A DNA stretch of 35,078 nucleotides from Planctomycetota bacterium (lineage in GTDB: Bacteria > Planctomycetota > UBA1135 > GCA-002686595), in contig JANQEJ010000281.1 in NCBI GenBank assembly GCA_028278425.1, positions 1 through 35,078 of the forward strand, in the 5' to 3' direction. This document shows, piece after piece, positions 15,638 to 23,745 of this stretch (positions are counted from its first letter, which is position 1; every line of letters starts with the position of its first letter). A program made the translations under genes and the position numbers. The notes under the pieces are model-generated. The model had not been told where the DNA came from. It ran no database searches and worked only from the letters and a program-made list of their open reading frames with translations.

Positions 15638-16945
15638 ATGATTCGCATCGCGAAGAAGGACCGCCGCGCCGAGCTCGCCGAGCTGCGGCAGAAGGAGATG
15701 GACGAGCGCTACGTCGTCCTCTCCACCCGCCCCGCGCACGTCACGCTCGAGATGACGACGCGCTGCACCCTGAACTGCGTCCACTGCCGGCGCTTCAACG
15801 TCCAGGAAGAGGTTTCCGTCAACCGGGCGGTCATGGGCGAGGACATCGTTCACGACATCGTCGGGTCGAGCGGCTACATGGACGACCTGATCTTCGAGCG
15901 CAGCCTGGACCTCGTTCGCGACGCGGAGTGGGTCTCGCTGTGCGGCTACGGCGAGCCGATGATGCACCCGCGCTTCTTCGACTTCGTCGACGCCCTGAAG
16001 GAGCGCGGGCACGTCCTCGACACGATTACGAACGGGACGCTGCTCACCGACGAGAACGTCGAGCGTCTCGTGGAGAGCAAGTTCGACCAGGTCTCCATCT
16101 CGATCGACGGTTACGAGGACGAGACCCTGAAGCTCGTGCGCGGCGTCGGCGCCGACGTGCTGTTCGGCGGGCTCGAGAAGCTCGCCAAGGCGAAGCGGGC
16201 CCGCGGCCTCGGGCGCCACGACGCCCCGAAGCTCAGCGTCAACTTCGCGATGGGGCGCTTCAACATCCGCGAGATGCCGGCATTGGCGCGGCGCCTCGCC
16301 GACCTCGACGTGCACGTGTTCTACGCGCACATCCTCGAGACCGCGGGCTGGGAAGACGCGCTCGGGCCGCAGCTCATCTACACCGACCCCGAGGTGCGCG
16401 AGGAGGCCGCGCGGCTCGTCGAGGAGACCAAGGCGATCTGCGCCGAGCACGGCATCGCCACCGACATCCGCGCCATCCCGCACGCCGGCAGCGGCTTCGA
16501 GGCCGACGGCGTCGACCTCGACGTTGCCTTCGAGACGCTGAAGACCGCCGTCGAGGAGCGCGACCCGCCGCCGCGCGTCTACCTGCCGCTCGCCGCGATC
16601 GACCAGCAGCGCCGCGAGCTCGCGGACCGTCTGGAGGCGACCGCCAAGGGACAGACGCCGCCCGGAGCTTGCGCGATGGCGGCGAAGCAGGTCACGAGCT
16701 CCGACAAGCTGACCGCGCAGGAGAAGGCGGAGAACGAGCGCTGCCTCGACCTCTTCCGCTACGCCTTCGTCACCTGGAGCGGCAAGGTGCTCTCCTGCTG
16801 CTTCGAGCGCTTCGCCTGCGGCGACCTGAACCTGCAGACCGCCGAGGAGGTCTGGAACGGGCCGGTCTACCAGCGCCTGCGGCGCGGGTACTTCGAGGAC
16901 GGGCTCCGCTGGGTCTGCCACGGCTGCGCGAAGGTTCTCGATTAG
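15638..16945 (+). CDS. Radical SAM/SPASM domain protein
   Basis: The 435-residue protein has the radical SAM motif C43-x3-C47-x2-C50 (TRCTLNCVHC) and the core segments CGYGEPMMHP, DTITNGTLLT and VSISIDGYED. A conventional C-terminal SPASM region carries C387-C388, C394 and C427-x2-C430 (VLSCCFERFACGDLN, then EEVWNGPVY and CHGC), which should hold an auxiliary Fe-S cluster. Such enzymes modify peptides, proteins or small molecules; the substrate is unknown. The ATG at 15638 was chosen because family similarity begins there, but an in-frame ATG at 15590 is possible and neither has a convincing ribosome site. It converges on the kinase-ATPase gene with 24 bases between stops. Confidence 0.88.
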   Translation: MIRIAKKDRRAELAELRQKEMDERYVVLSTRPAHVTLEMTTRCTLNCVHCRRFNVQEEVSVNRAVMGEDIVHDIVGSSGYMDDLIFERSLDLVRDAEWVSLCGYGEPMMHPRFFDFVDALKERGHVLDTITNGTLLTDENVERLVESKFDQVSISIDGYEDETLKLVRGVGADVLFGGLEKLAKAKRARGLGRHDAPKLSVNFAMGRFNIREMPALARRLADLDVHVFYAHILETAGWEDALGPQLIYTDPEVREEAARLVEETKAICAEHGIATDIRAIPHAGSGFEADGVDLDVAFETLKTAVEERDPPPRVYLPLAAIDQQRRELADRLEATAKGQTPPGACAMAAKQVTSSDKLTAQEKAENERCLDLFRYAFVTWSGKVLSCCFERFACGDLNLQTAEEVWNGPVYQRLRRGYFEDGLRWVCHGCAKVLD

Positions 16946-16969
16946 CCTCGCTGCGCGCCGCGCGGCCGC

Positions 16970-19432
16970 TCAGGGCCGTCCCCACTCGTCGTCGACGAGG
17001 AGGATCCAGTGCAGCGCGGGGGGAAGGAACGCGTAGCGCCGCGCGCTGCCCTCGGCCGTGAACACCGCCAGGCCGGAGTAGTCGAGCAGCTCGAAGGCGC
17101 GCACCGGAGCGAGGCCGTCGACCTCGACGTGGTCGTCGGGCGACACGAGGAACGAGAGGTCTTCGTTGCCTCCGGCCTCCTCGGCCCAGCGCTCCGCGGC
17201 GGCGCGGAGCAACGCGTAGTAGGCGCGGGTCTCCTCCGGGCTGTGCAGCGTCGTCCCCGGTCCCGGCCGGCCGTGTGAGCCCACCCCGCGCGCGAGCAGC
17301 CGGTCGCGCAGCTCCGTCAGGAAGGCACGGCGGTCCTGGCCGGGTTCGTGGAACTCGAGCGCGTACTCCACGAGGGCCAGGCTCCGCAGCGTGTCCGCGA
17401 GGAAGCCGCTCCCCGCGACGGCGGCGACGAAGGTCTCGCGGTCCAGGCCGCCGTCGACGAAGCGGTGCTGGCTCTCCCAGAGCGCGCGCAGATCGCGCGC
17501 CGTCCGGAACTCCGGGAAGCGCAGGGCGATGCGACCCACCCGACCCATGTCGATCGCATCGGCCGCGAAGCAGTCGCCGATGCTGCCGGCCACCTCGACC
17601 GGGTCCTTCCGGCGCGTGAAGAACGCCTCGACCGCCTCCGGGCGGGCCGCCACGATGGCGAAGAACGACTCGTCGTCGGGCGGGGGGGCGCGCACGTAGT
17701 CGAAGAGCGCGGAAAGCACCTCGCCGCCGTAGCCGCGGTCGACCTCGTCCAGGGAATCGAGCATGAGGACGTCGGTCGCGGTGTCGAAGAGACCCGCGAG
17801 CAGCAGGCGGTCGTACGTCTCGTTCCGCTGGACCGCGGTCTCGGCGAGGCGCGGAAGCTCGGAGAAGACGAGCTCGGCGCCGTCCGCGGTGCGAGCGGCG
17901 AGTTGCACCACGTTCTCCGGCGACTTGCGGTCGACGCTCTTGCGCAGGTCGACGAACCGGACCGCGGGATGGTCGAGCACCTCGCGCAGGCCGTACTTCA
18001 AGAGCGGCGACTTCCCCGAGCCCGCCGGCGCGGTGAGGACGCAGAGTCCGCGCAGGCGATGGCCGCCGCGCAGGTGCCGGTCGAGCTCGTCGGCGAGCCG
18101 CGCCAGCTCGGGGTTGGCGTCGAAATAGGCCTCGAGGAGCTGAAAGCTCCACTCCGGCTTCGCGGGGATCGCGTCGTCGAGCGCGAAGGCGAGCGCCGCT
18201 TCTCTCGCCTCGAGCCGGCTCTCGATCGCCGCCGCGCTTCGCTCGCGCTCGGCGGCGGAGAATCCGGCGCCGGGATCGCCCGGCGCGAACGCCCGCCAGA
18301 GCGCCAGCCCGGCCATCACCAGAAGCACCGCGCCAGCGGCGACGCCGATCCACTTCCGCCGGCCGCCGGCGCGCGCGACCGTCACGGTCGTCTGCCGTGA
18401 GTCGGCCTCGCCCTCGCCGGCGAGGAACGTGCGCGTGGCGAGATCGGTGCTGTCGCCGTGGAAGGCGCGCACCGCCTCGACCTGCGCCGGCGTGGGCCGC
18501 TTGCGCATGACGCCCTCGAAGAAGACCGTGCTGTCGGGGAGCGTGAGCCGCACCTCGCGCTCGAGCAGCGCTTCGCGCAGGAGCGGGACGAGTTCCCGCC
18601 CGTCCGCCGGACGGCCCTCGGGATCCTTCTCCGTCATCGCGCGGATCAGCTCGAAGGTTGCCGGCGGGATGCGGTCCTCGTAGCGCGCGAGCTGGCTCTC
18701 GACGCCCTTGCCGCGCGGGCCCGTGGCGACGTACTCGCCGGTGAGGAGGTAGAAGAGCGTCGCGCCGAGCGACCACACGTCGCCGCGCGCGTCGACGTTC
18801 TTCAGGCCCGACCACTGCTCCGGCGGCATGAAGGACGGCGTTCCGCCGGCCTGGTCGCTGGCGGTGGCGTGCGTGCCCACGTCGTGGCCGACGGCGAGGC
18901 CGAGGTCCAGCACCTTGATCTGGCCCGAGCGGGCGATCATCACGTTGCCGGGCTTCACGTCGCGGTGGAGGATGCCCTCCGCGTGTGCCGCGGCCAGCCC
19001 GCGCGCGGCGCCGAGCGCGATGGTCAGCGCCTCGTCGTGCTCCATCCGCTCGCCGACGCGCTCGCGCCGCTCGCGCGCGTTCTCGCCGTCGACGAAGTCC
19101 ATCACGATGTAGTGCAGCCCGTAGCGCTGTCCGCGCTCCTTGACGGAGACCAGGTTCTGGTGCGTCAGGCGGCTCAGGATGATCGCCTCGCGGCGAAAGC
19201 GCGACACCGCCTCGTTGCGCTGCTCGGCCGTTAGCCGCTCGTCGAGCCGCAGGCACTTCACCGCGACGTCGGTCTCGAAGTTCATGTGCCAGGCGCGGTA
19301 CACGCGCCCGAAGCCGCCGCGGTTGATGTAGTCGTAGAGCAGGCACGGATGGATCACGCGGTAGCCCTCGACGATCGGCACCCGATCCAGGAACGGGTCG
19401 TCGCGCAGATCGGCGGGGTCGAGCGCATCCAT
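16970..19432 (-). CDS. Membrane-anchored Ser/Thr protein kinase fused to a STAND-type ATPase
   Basis: The 820-residue protein has a PknB-like kinase at about 30-290: glycine loop GGFGRVY, K59 in VAVKCL, H156-R157-D158 in HRDVKPGN, DLG at 176-178 in place of DFG, and TPSFMPPEQW. One transmembrane helix lies at about 361-379. The C-terminal half (about 400-820) contains Walker A APAGSGKS (K474) and a Walker B VLMLDSLDEVD near 555-564, a NACHT/STAND-like NTPase expected to lie across the membrane from the kinase unless the topology is unusual. The ATG at 19432 was chosen because the GTG at 19507 adds a Pro/Arg-rich stretch. It lies between two radical SAM genes, divergent from one and convergent with the other. 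A sensor-kinase role is inferred. Confidence 0.85.
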   Translation of the reverse strand: MDALDPADLRDDPFLDRVPIVEGYRVIHPCLLYDYINRGGFGRVYRAWHMNFETDVAVKCLRLDERLTAEQRNEAVSRFRREAIILSRLTHQNLVSVKERGQRYGLHYIVMDFVDGENARERRERVGERMEHDEALTIALGAARGLAAAHAEGILHRDVKPGNVMIARSGQIKVLDLGLAVGHDVGTHATASDQAGGTPSFMPPEQWSGLKNVDARGDVWSLGATLFYLLTGEYVATGPRGKGVESQLARYEDRIPPATFELIRAMTEKDPEGRPADGRELVPLLREALLEREVRLTLPDSTVFFEGVMRKRPTPAQVEAVRAFHGDSTDLATRTFLAGEGEADSRQTTVTVARAGGRRKWIGVAAGAVLLVMAGLALWRAFAPGDPGAGFSAAERERSAAAIESRLEAREAALAFALDDAIPAKPEWSFQLLEAYFDANPELARLADELDRHLRGGHRLRGLCVLTAPAGSGKSPLLKYGLREVLDHPAVRFVDLRKSVDRKSPENVVQLAARTADGAELVFSELPRLAETAVQRNETYDRLLLAGLFDTATDVLMLDSLDEVDRGYGGEVLSALFDYVRAPPPDDESFFAIVAARPEAVEAFFTRRKDPVEVAGSIGDCFAADAIDMGRVGRIALRFPEFRTARDLRALWESQHRFVDGGLDRETFVAAVAGSGFLADTLRSLALVEYALEFHEPGQDRRAFLTELRDRLLARGVGSHGRPGPGTTLHSPEETRAYYALLRAAAERWAEEAGGNEDLSFLVSPDDHVEVDGLAPVRAFELLDYSGLAVFTAEGSARRYAFLPPALHWILLVDDEWGRP

Positions 19433-19482
19433 GGCGTGCGGGGGGCGGGCGGGAAGGGGCCGGGCGGGGGGCGCCGCGCCGC

Positions 19483-19488
19483 ATCGTA
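19483..19488 (-). promoter_or_regulatory. Candidate -10 element TACGAT for the kinase-ATPase gene
   Basis: TACGAT on the minus strand lies 50 bases before the ATG at 19432. It is the same hexamer, followed by the same GC, as the leaderless candidate at 5323-5328. Confidence 0.3.
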
Positions 19489-19538
19489 CCCGGCCGCGGG
19501 TGCGCATTCCCTTCCTACCGCGCGCCCAGGCGGTGGGG

Positions 19539-19544
19539 TATCAT
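19539..19544 (+). promoter_or_regulatory. Candidate -10 element TATCAT for the second permuted radical SAM gene
   Basis: TATCAT differs from the TATAAT consensus at one position and lies 52 bases before the ATG at 19597. It is followed by a run of five T. No -35 element is clear. Confidence 0.35.
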
Positions 19545-19596
19545 TCCTTTTTGGAGTGCTCCCGCGGGCCTTCGTCGCCCCCGAGCCCCAAGGCTC

Positions 19597-21300
19597 ATGG
19601 AATACAAGAGCTGCGAATGGATCGAGTCCCGCCTTGTCCTGGCGATCGACGAGCTCCGCTTCTGCTGCATCGACAACCAGGGCAAGGGCTACGTGCCCAT
19701 GTGCGACTTCAAGGGCGGCAAGCTCCCCGTGGACGAGATCCTCGAGGCGCGGCGCAAGCTCACCGAGGCGAACAACGACGAGAAGGCCGACTCGCCGTGC
19801 AAGGGCTGCCACTTCCTGGTCGAGAAGGACTGGAAGGCGGAGCGCGAGAAGAAGCTCGCCGAGAAGGGCGTCGAGGTGAACGGCGATCCGCCGCTCTTCG
19901 ACGAGGTCTACGTCAGCCACTACTCGATCTGCAACCTGGTCTGCCGTTACTGCTTCGTCTTCCAGACCGAGGGCACGGACCTGCACGCCCAGGTGGCCTA
20001 CGACCTGCTGCCGATCTTCGAGGACATCATCGCGAACGGCTACCTGCGCGAGAACGGCTACATCGAGTGGGGCGGCGGCGAGCCGACGATCCTGAAGGAG
20101 TTCGCCGAGCTCGAGCAGATGCTCCTGAAGCGCGGCTACCACCAGCAGGTGCACACCAGCGCCGTGCGCTACTCGAAGGAGGTCGAGGACGGCCTCCGCT
20201 CGGGCCACGTCCAGGGGCTGACCAGCGTCGACGCCGGCGACCGCGAGACGTACAAGGAGACCAAGGGCCGCGACCGCTTCGACGCGGTCTGGGAGAACGT
20301 CGCCCGCTACGCCCGCACCGGCGGGAACATGAAGGTCAAGTACATCCTGCGGAACGGCAACTCCGACCCGGAGAACGTCCGGCGGTTCATCGCGAAGTGC
20401 AAGGAGAGCGACGTCAAGACCATCGTCCTCAGCCCGGACTTCGACGAGATCACGCAGCGGACCGTCACCGAGGAGACGATCTTCGCCTTCGGGCTCATGG
20501 TCCACGAGGCGAAGAAGAACGGCATCGTTCCCGAGATCTCGGCCGCGTACCTCAACGAAGAGGACATGGAGGCGGTCCACCGGTACGTCGGGTCGCGGCT
20601 GACGTGGCCCCTGCGCCGCCTCCGCTACTTCCTGCACCGGCGGAACGTCGCCGCGCGCGAGGCCCGCCGCGAGCGCGAGGTGCTCGCCCGCCGCGAGCGC
20701 AACCGCGGGCGCACGCGCGAGGCCATCGAGTGGACGAAGAACGCCACGCGCAGCGGCTGGATCCATCCCTTCCAGGTGCTCGCGGGCAAGGGGGAGCCGC
20801 TGGACGACGACGAGTTCCTCGAGCTGCTCGAGTACCAGACCGCCGACCCCGACCCGGAGCTCGGCGCCCAGCTCACCGCGATCGCGCGCGCGCGCAGCCC
20901 GCAGGGCGCGGTCCGCGCGCGCGAGGCGATGACCGTCGGCCTCAGCTTCGACGGCTGGACCTGCGACGGGAAGCCCGCCTACGTGATCGTCGACGAGGAG
21001 AACGCCGACGAGCCGCGCGACCGGGACATCTGGGTCTATTGCAGCGTGAAGCCCGAGGACGGCCCCGTCCGCATGACGATCGCCGACGGGACGGGCGAGG
21101 AGATCGCCTACCGCTTCGACGAGCCCGAGCTGCGGCGGATCCGGCTCCCGAAGTGCGAGCCGGGCCGGACCCGGATCTTCGCCGTGACGACGGACAAGAC
21201 CTACGCGGACGAGAACTGCGGCGAGCGCGAGCTCGGCGTGAAGATCGAGACCAACGTCAAGCGCGTGAGCTACCGGCCCGCGCTCCCGTCCGTCGCCTGA
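19597..21300 (+). CDS. Radical SAM protein with N-terminal SPASM-like Cys cluster (paralogue 2)
   Basis: The 567-residue protein is a close paralogue of the one at 1764-3332: CEWIES, RFCCI, SPCKGCHFL, YIEWGGGEPTILK, TSVDAG and the beta-rich tail all match. The radical SAM cysteines are C112, C116 and C119 (ICNLVCRYC). The upstream cysteines C6, C23-C24, C37 and C68-x2-C71 occupy the same places as in paralogue 1. An Arg/Glu-rich helical insertion at about 335-385 (RREREVLARRERNRGRTRE) is longer here. It probably cleaves SAM and carries an extra Fe-S cluster; the substrate is unknown. It is divergent from the kinase-ATPase gene, and the VOC gene starts 19 bases after its stop, so those two may be co-transcribed. 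Confidence 0.88.
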   Translation: MEYKSCEWIESRLVLAIDELRFCCIDNQGKGYVPMCDFKGGKLPVDEILEARRKLTEANNDEKADSPCKGCHFLVEKDWKAEREKKLAEKGVEVNGDPPLFDEVYVSHYSICNLVCRYCFVFQTEGTDLHAQVAYDLLPIFEDIIANGYLRENGYIEWGGGEPTILKEFAELEQMLLKRGYHQQVHTSAVRYSKEVEDGLRSGHVQGLTSVDAGDRETYKETKGRDRFDAVWENVARYARTGGNMKVKYILRNGNSDPENVRRFIAKCKESDVKTIVLSPDFDEITQRTVTEETIFAFGLMVHEAKKNGIVPEISAAYLNEEDMEAVHRYVGSRLTWPLRRLRYFLHRRNVAAREARREREVLARRERNRGRTREAIEWTKNATRSGWIHPFQVLAGKGEPLDDDEFLELLEYQTADPDPELGAQLTAIARARSPQGAVRAREAMTVGLSFDGWTCDGKPAYVIVDEENADEPRDRDIWVYCSVKPEDGPVRMTIADGTGEEIAYRFDEPELRRIRLPKCEPGRTRIFAVTTDKTYADENCGERELGVKIETNVKRVSYRPALPSVA

Positions 21301-21319
21301 CGGCACGCTGCTCCGCGCG

Positions 21320-22105
21320 ATGGCCGACACGGCTCCCGTTTTCTGTTGGACCGAGCTGGGCGCGAACGAAGCCCGTTCGCTGAGCGGGTTCTACGCCGAG
21401 GTCTTCGGCTGGGCGCCGGAGTTCGAGCGCTCGGAGTCGCCGACGGGCCGCTCGGTCGGATACGCGACGCTGAAGGCCGGCGACGTGAACGTGGGCGGCC
21501 TCTACGAGCTGGACGAGCACGACCCGCGCATGCCGAGCTGGCTGCCCTACGTCGACGTCGAGGACACGGACTCGCTGACGCGCAAGGCGGACGCGCTCGG
21601 CGGGAAGATCCTGATGGACCCCGTCGACGTCCTCACCTACGGGCGCCTGGCGATCGTCGAGGATCCCACGGAGGCCGCCTTCGCGCTCTGGCAGCGCAGG
21701 GCTCCCCGGGCCTTCCAGATCGGCCCGGGGAAGAGCCCGACGCACGGCTTCGCGCTGATGACCGCGGACCGCGACCGGGCGGCGCGGTTCTACGCGTCGC
21801 TTCTCGGCTGGGATCGTCGCGAGGGCGAAGACGTCGACGCCATCGTTTGCGGAGACCGGCGGATCGCCCGGTTCATGGACGTGCCGGACGCCGGCGACAA
21901 GTCCTACGCACAGTGGCTCACGCACTTCGCCGTCGACGACTGCGAGGCGACGTGCCGGTTGATCGAGAAGTTCGACGGAGTCGTCTGCGAGGGGCCGAAA
22001 GAAGTTCCGGGGGTGGGCTGCTTCGCGCTCGTCAAGGACGCGCAGCACGCGCTCTTCGCGATTATCAAGCGACGGAGAAAGCCGGAACAACACGGGCGCG
22101 GTTGA
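21320..22105 (+). CDS. VOC (glyoxalase/bleomycin-resistance fold) protein, two domains
   Basis: The 261-residue protein contains two tandem VOC modules: about 8-126 (VFCWTELGANEARSLSGFYAEVFGW to EAAFALWQ) and about 138-256 (GFALMTADRDRAARFYASLLGW to HALFAIIKRR). This is the arrangement of Cfp30B-like proteins. The metal ligands of true glyoxalase I cannot be assigned with confidence, so the reaction is unknown. It follows the radical SAM gene by 19 bases in the same direction and has no clear promoter of its own. Confidence 0.88.
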   Translation: MADTAPVFCWTELGANEARSLSGFYAEVFGWAPEFERSESPTGRSVGYATLKAGDVNVGGLYELDEHDPRMPSWLPYVDVEDTDSLTRKADALGGKILMDPVDVLTYGRLAIVEDPTEAAFALWQRRAPRAFQIGPGKSPTHGFALMTADRDRAARFYASLLGWDRREGEDVDAIVCGDRRIARFMDVPDAGDKSYAQWLTHFAVDDCEATCRLIEKFDGVVCEGPKEVPGVGCFALVKDAQHALFAIIKRRRKPEQHGRG

Positions 22106-22189
22106 CGTCCATAGAGCACGCGGTTGCGGCTTCCTTCCGAGGGCCGAGGGGCAGGTCAGCTCGGAACGGACGAGCGCGAAACGCACGGG

Positions 22190-22206
22190 GCAAACGGTCC
22201 GTTTGC
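22190..22206. repeat. 17-base palindrome GCAAACGG-T-CCGTTTGC
   Basis: Perfect 8-base arms around a single T lie in the 185-base spacer between the convergent VOC and HEAT-like genes. The core AACGG-N-CCGTT recurs at 25020-25030. The one-base centre is better suited to a dimeric DNA-binding protein than to a terminator hairpin. No T-tract follows on either strand. Confidence 0.5.
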
Positions 22207-22290
22207 GCCGCGCCCGTATGCCCGGTGGTTCCTCGACTCCGTTCTCCTCCGATTCGAGCCCCCGGGTAGGGCGCGGCGCAGTCCCCTCGC

Positions 22291-23313
22291 TCACCCGTCC
22301 TTCCCGGCGACGGAAACGGGAAGCCCGCCCTTGGCCTTCGGCAGCCACGCCTTCCACGGCCGCGCCGAGAGCGCCCCGGTCGGCGGCCGCGGCAGCTCGC
22401 GCGCGAGCGCGAAGGCGCGCAACCGCGCCGCGACGGATTCGGCCCACGCGTCGGCGGCGAGAAGCTCCGCGCGCTTCGCGTCCACCTCGGCGTTGATGCG
22501 CTCGCGCTCGAGCCGCTTCCAGCTCTCGTTGGAGATCGCCGAGATGTTCTTGCGCGGCTTCTGCTTGTCGAGGTTCGTCAGGCTCTTCTGCTCGCCCTTG
22601 CGCCACTTCTCGTAGCGCCCGAAGACGCCGACGACGTGCCCGACGGCCGCCTGCGTCCCGAAGGCGAGCAGCGCGTCGATCGCCGAGTCGCACTCCGGGC
22701 CGACGTCCGTCGCCTCGAGCAGGATGCCGATCCCGTCCACTGCGCGGTCGTCCCGGAGGCCGGCCAGCGACGCGACCAGCGCGCGCCGCACGTTGTGCAG
22801 GCCCTCGAGCGGCTCGAGAAGCCGCGCGCGTTCCGCTTCGATCTCGCGCTCGATCTCCTCGAGCGCCTCGCGGAACCACTTGAGCGTTTCTTCGTCGAGC
22901 CCCAGCCGCTCGAGCTCGTCGAGGTCGATCCCGAGCGGCTCGGGCAGCTCGACGTCCTTGTGGAACCGCTCGACGTCGCGCACGTTGGCGCGGCAGGCCT
23001 TGCGGAGCTCCTGGACGGCGACGTCGACGTCCTGCTCCTTGCCGAGGAGCTCCACCGCGGCGACGCGCACCTCGTACGAGTCGTCCTCGAGCGCCTTGGC
23101 CAGAGCGTGCGCGATCTTCGGCGAGGGCCAGTCGTCGCCGTCGGGGACGTGGATCGCGATCTTCTTGAGCGTTTCGATGCGATCGTCGGCGGTCGCGCCG
23201 CGGTCGTACTCGCGCCGGAGCTCGGTGAGCTTGCGGTCGGCGGTACCCGCTCCGAGGAGAAACCCGGCCGCGACGAGCGGCATGAGCGCGAAGATCCCCG
23301 TTCGTCCCTGCAT
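22291..23313 (-). CDS. Exported protein with HEAT-like helical repeats
   Basis: The ATG at 23313 gives a 340-residue product with a hydrophobic signal region (GIFALMPLVAAGFLLGAG), preceded by GGAG four bases upstream. Residues about 30-200 contain HEAT-like helix pairs (DWPSPKIAHALAKALEDDSYEVRVAAVELLG, then VRRALVASLAGLRDDRAVDGIGILLEA), followed by a charged region NLDKQKPRKNISAISNESW and an Ala/Arg-rich helix. No enzyme motif is seen; protein binding is inferred. A longer upstream frame exists but runs into a truncated DUF4062 gene. No TAnnnT promoter is visible just upstream, so the original promoter may have been lost. Confidence 0.65.
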   Translation of the reverse strand: MQGRTGIFALMPLVAAGFLLGAGTADRKLTELRREYDRGATADDRIETLKKIAIHVPDGDDWPSPKIAHALAKALEDDSYEVRVAAVELLGKEQDVDVAVQELRKACRANVRDVERFHKDVELPEPLGIDLDELERLGLDEETLKWFREALEEIEREIEAERARLLEPLEGLHNVRRALVASLAGLRDDRAVDGIGILLEATDVGPECDSAIDALLAFGTQAAVGHVVGVFGRYEKWRKGEQKSLTNLDKQKPRKNISAISNESWKRLERERINAEVDAKRAELLAADAWAESVAARLRAFALARELPRPPTGALSARPWKAWLPKAKGGLPVSVAGKDG

Positions 23314-23363
23314 GGCGCTCCGTCCAGTTTCCACGGGGGCCGGCATCCGGACAAGTTCAGAGA

Positions 23364-23630
23364 CTGGCCGAGCTCGGTGATCGACTTCTCCTCGCCGTCG
23401 GGGATCCAGCCGTAGCGCCAGCCTAGGATGCCGACCAGGAGGTCGCACTCCGCCGCCAGCCGGAGGCACTCGTCCACCGCGGGTCGCGACGTCGCCGCGA
23501 AACGCGCCATGCCCACCGGCTCCATCCCCGCGCTCAGGATGGCGTCGCGGACGACCCCCTTGCGCTCGACGTTGTCGAGGTACGTCGAGGACACGAAGGC
23601 GCGGTAGCGCTTCCTCTCGCCGCTGGACAC
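23364..23630 (-). pseudogene. Truncated DUF4062 gene (N-terminal domain only)
   Basis: From GTG 23630 the frame encodes YRAFVSSTYLDNVERKGVV, VVRDAILSAGMEPVGM, CDLLVGILGWRYG and IPDGEEKSITEL. This matches the first domain of the intact DUF4062-NACHT-FGE protein at 26564-29476 almost residue for residue. After ITEL (about 23370) similarity stops abruptly and the frame continues out of frame through the HEAT-like gene to 22578. The promoter-like TAAGCT seven bases before the GTG is also shared with the intact copy. This is best read as a remnant left by a deletion. It could instead be a free DUF4062 domain, but the missing natural end argues against that. Confidence 0.75.
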
Positions 23631-23637
23631 GGCGCAG

Positions 23638-23643
23638 AGCTTA
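23638..23643 (-). promoter_or_regulatory. TAAGCT element before the truncated DUF4062 gene
   Basis: TAAGCT lies seven bases before GTG 23630, close enough for a leaderless start. The same hexamer precedes the intact DUF4062 gene at 26537-26542, so promoter and N-terminal domain appear to have a common origin. Confidence 0.35.
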
Positions 23644-23692
23644 CCGCTGGCGCGCTTCCGGAAGGAAACCTCCGCCCGCGCCCCCTTCGCAG

Positions 23693-23698
23693 TATGCT
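23693..23698 (+). promoter_or_regulatory. Candidate -10 element TATGCT for the exported protein at 23746
   Basis: TATGCT lies 47 bases before the ATG and upstream of the AAGGAG ribosome site (23734-23739). It fits the local TAnnnT pattern. Confidence 0.35.
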
Positions 23699-23745
23699 GC
23701 ACTCGCCGGCCGCCTTCCCGACCCCACGCGCCCAAGGAGCCTTCG

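Noticed and set aside
14783..16921. Upstream extension of the Kelch lipoprotein frame to 1448 codons
   Set aside because: The extension crosses the methyltransferase gene in another frame and runs antisense to the radical SAM/SPASM gene. The lipoprotein signal at 14782 fixes the real start.
22230..22275. tRNA-like 3' end (GATTCGAGCCCCC) between VOC and HEAT-like genes
   Set aside because: The sequences around the TTCGA loop do not pair as a T-stem and no acceptor or anticodon arm can be drawn on either strand.
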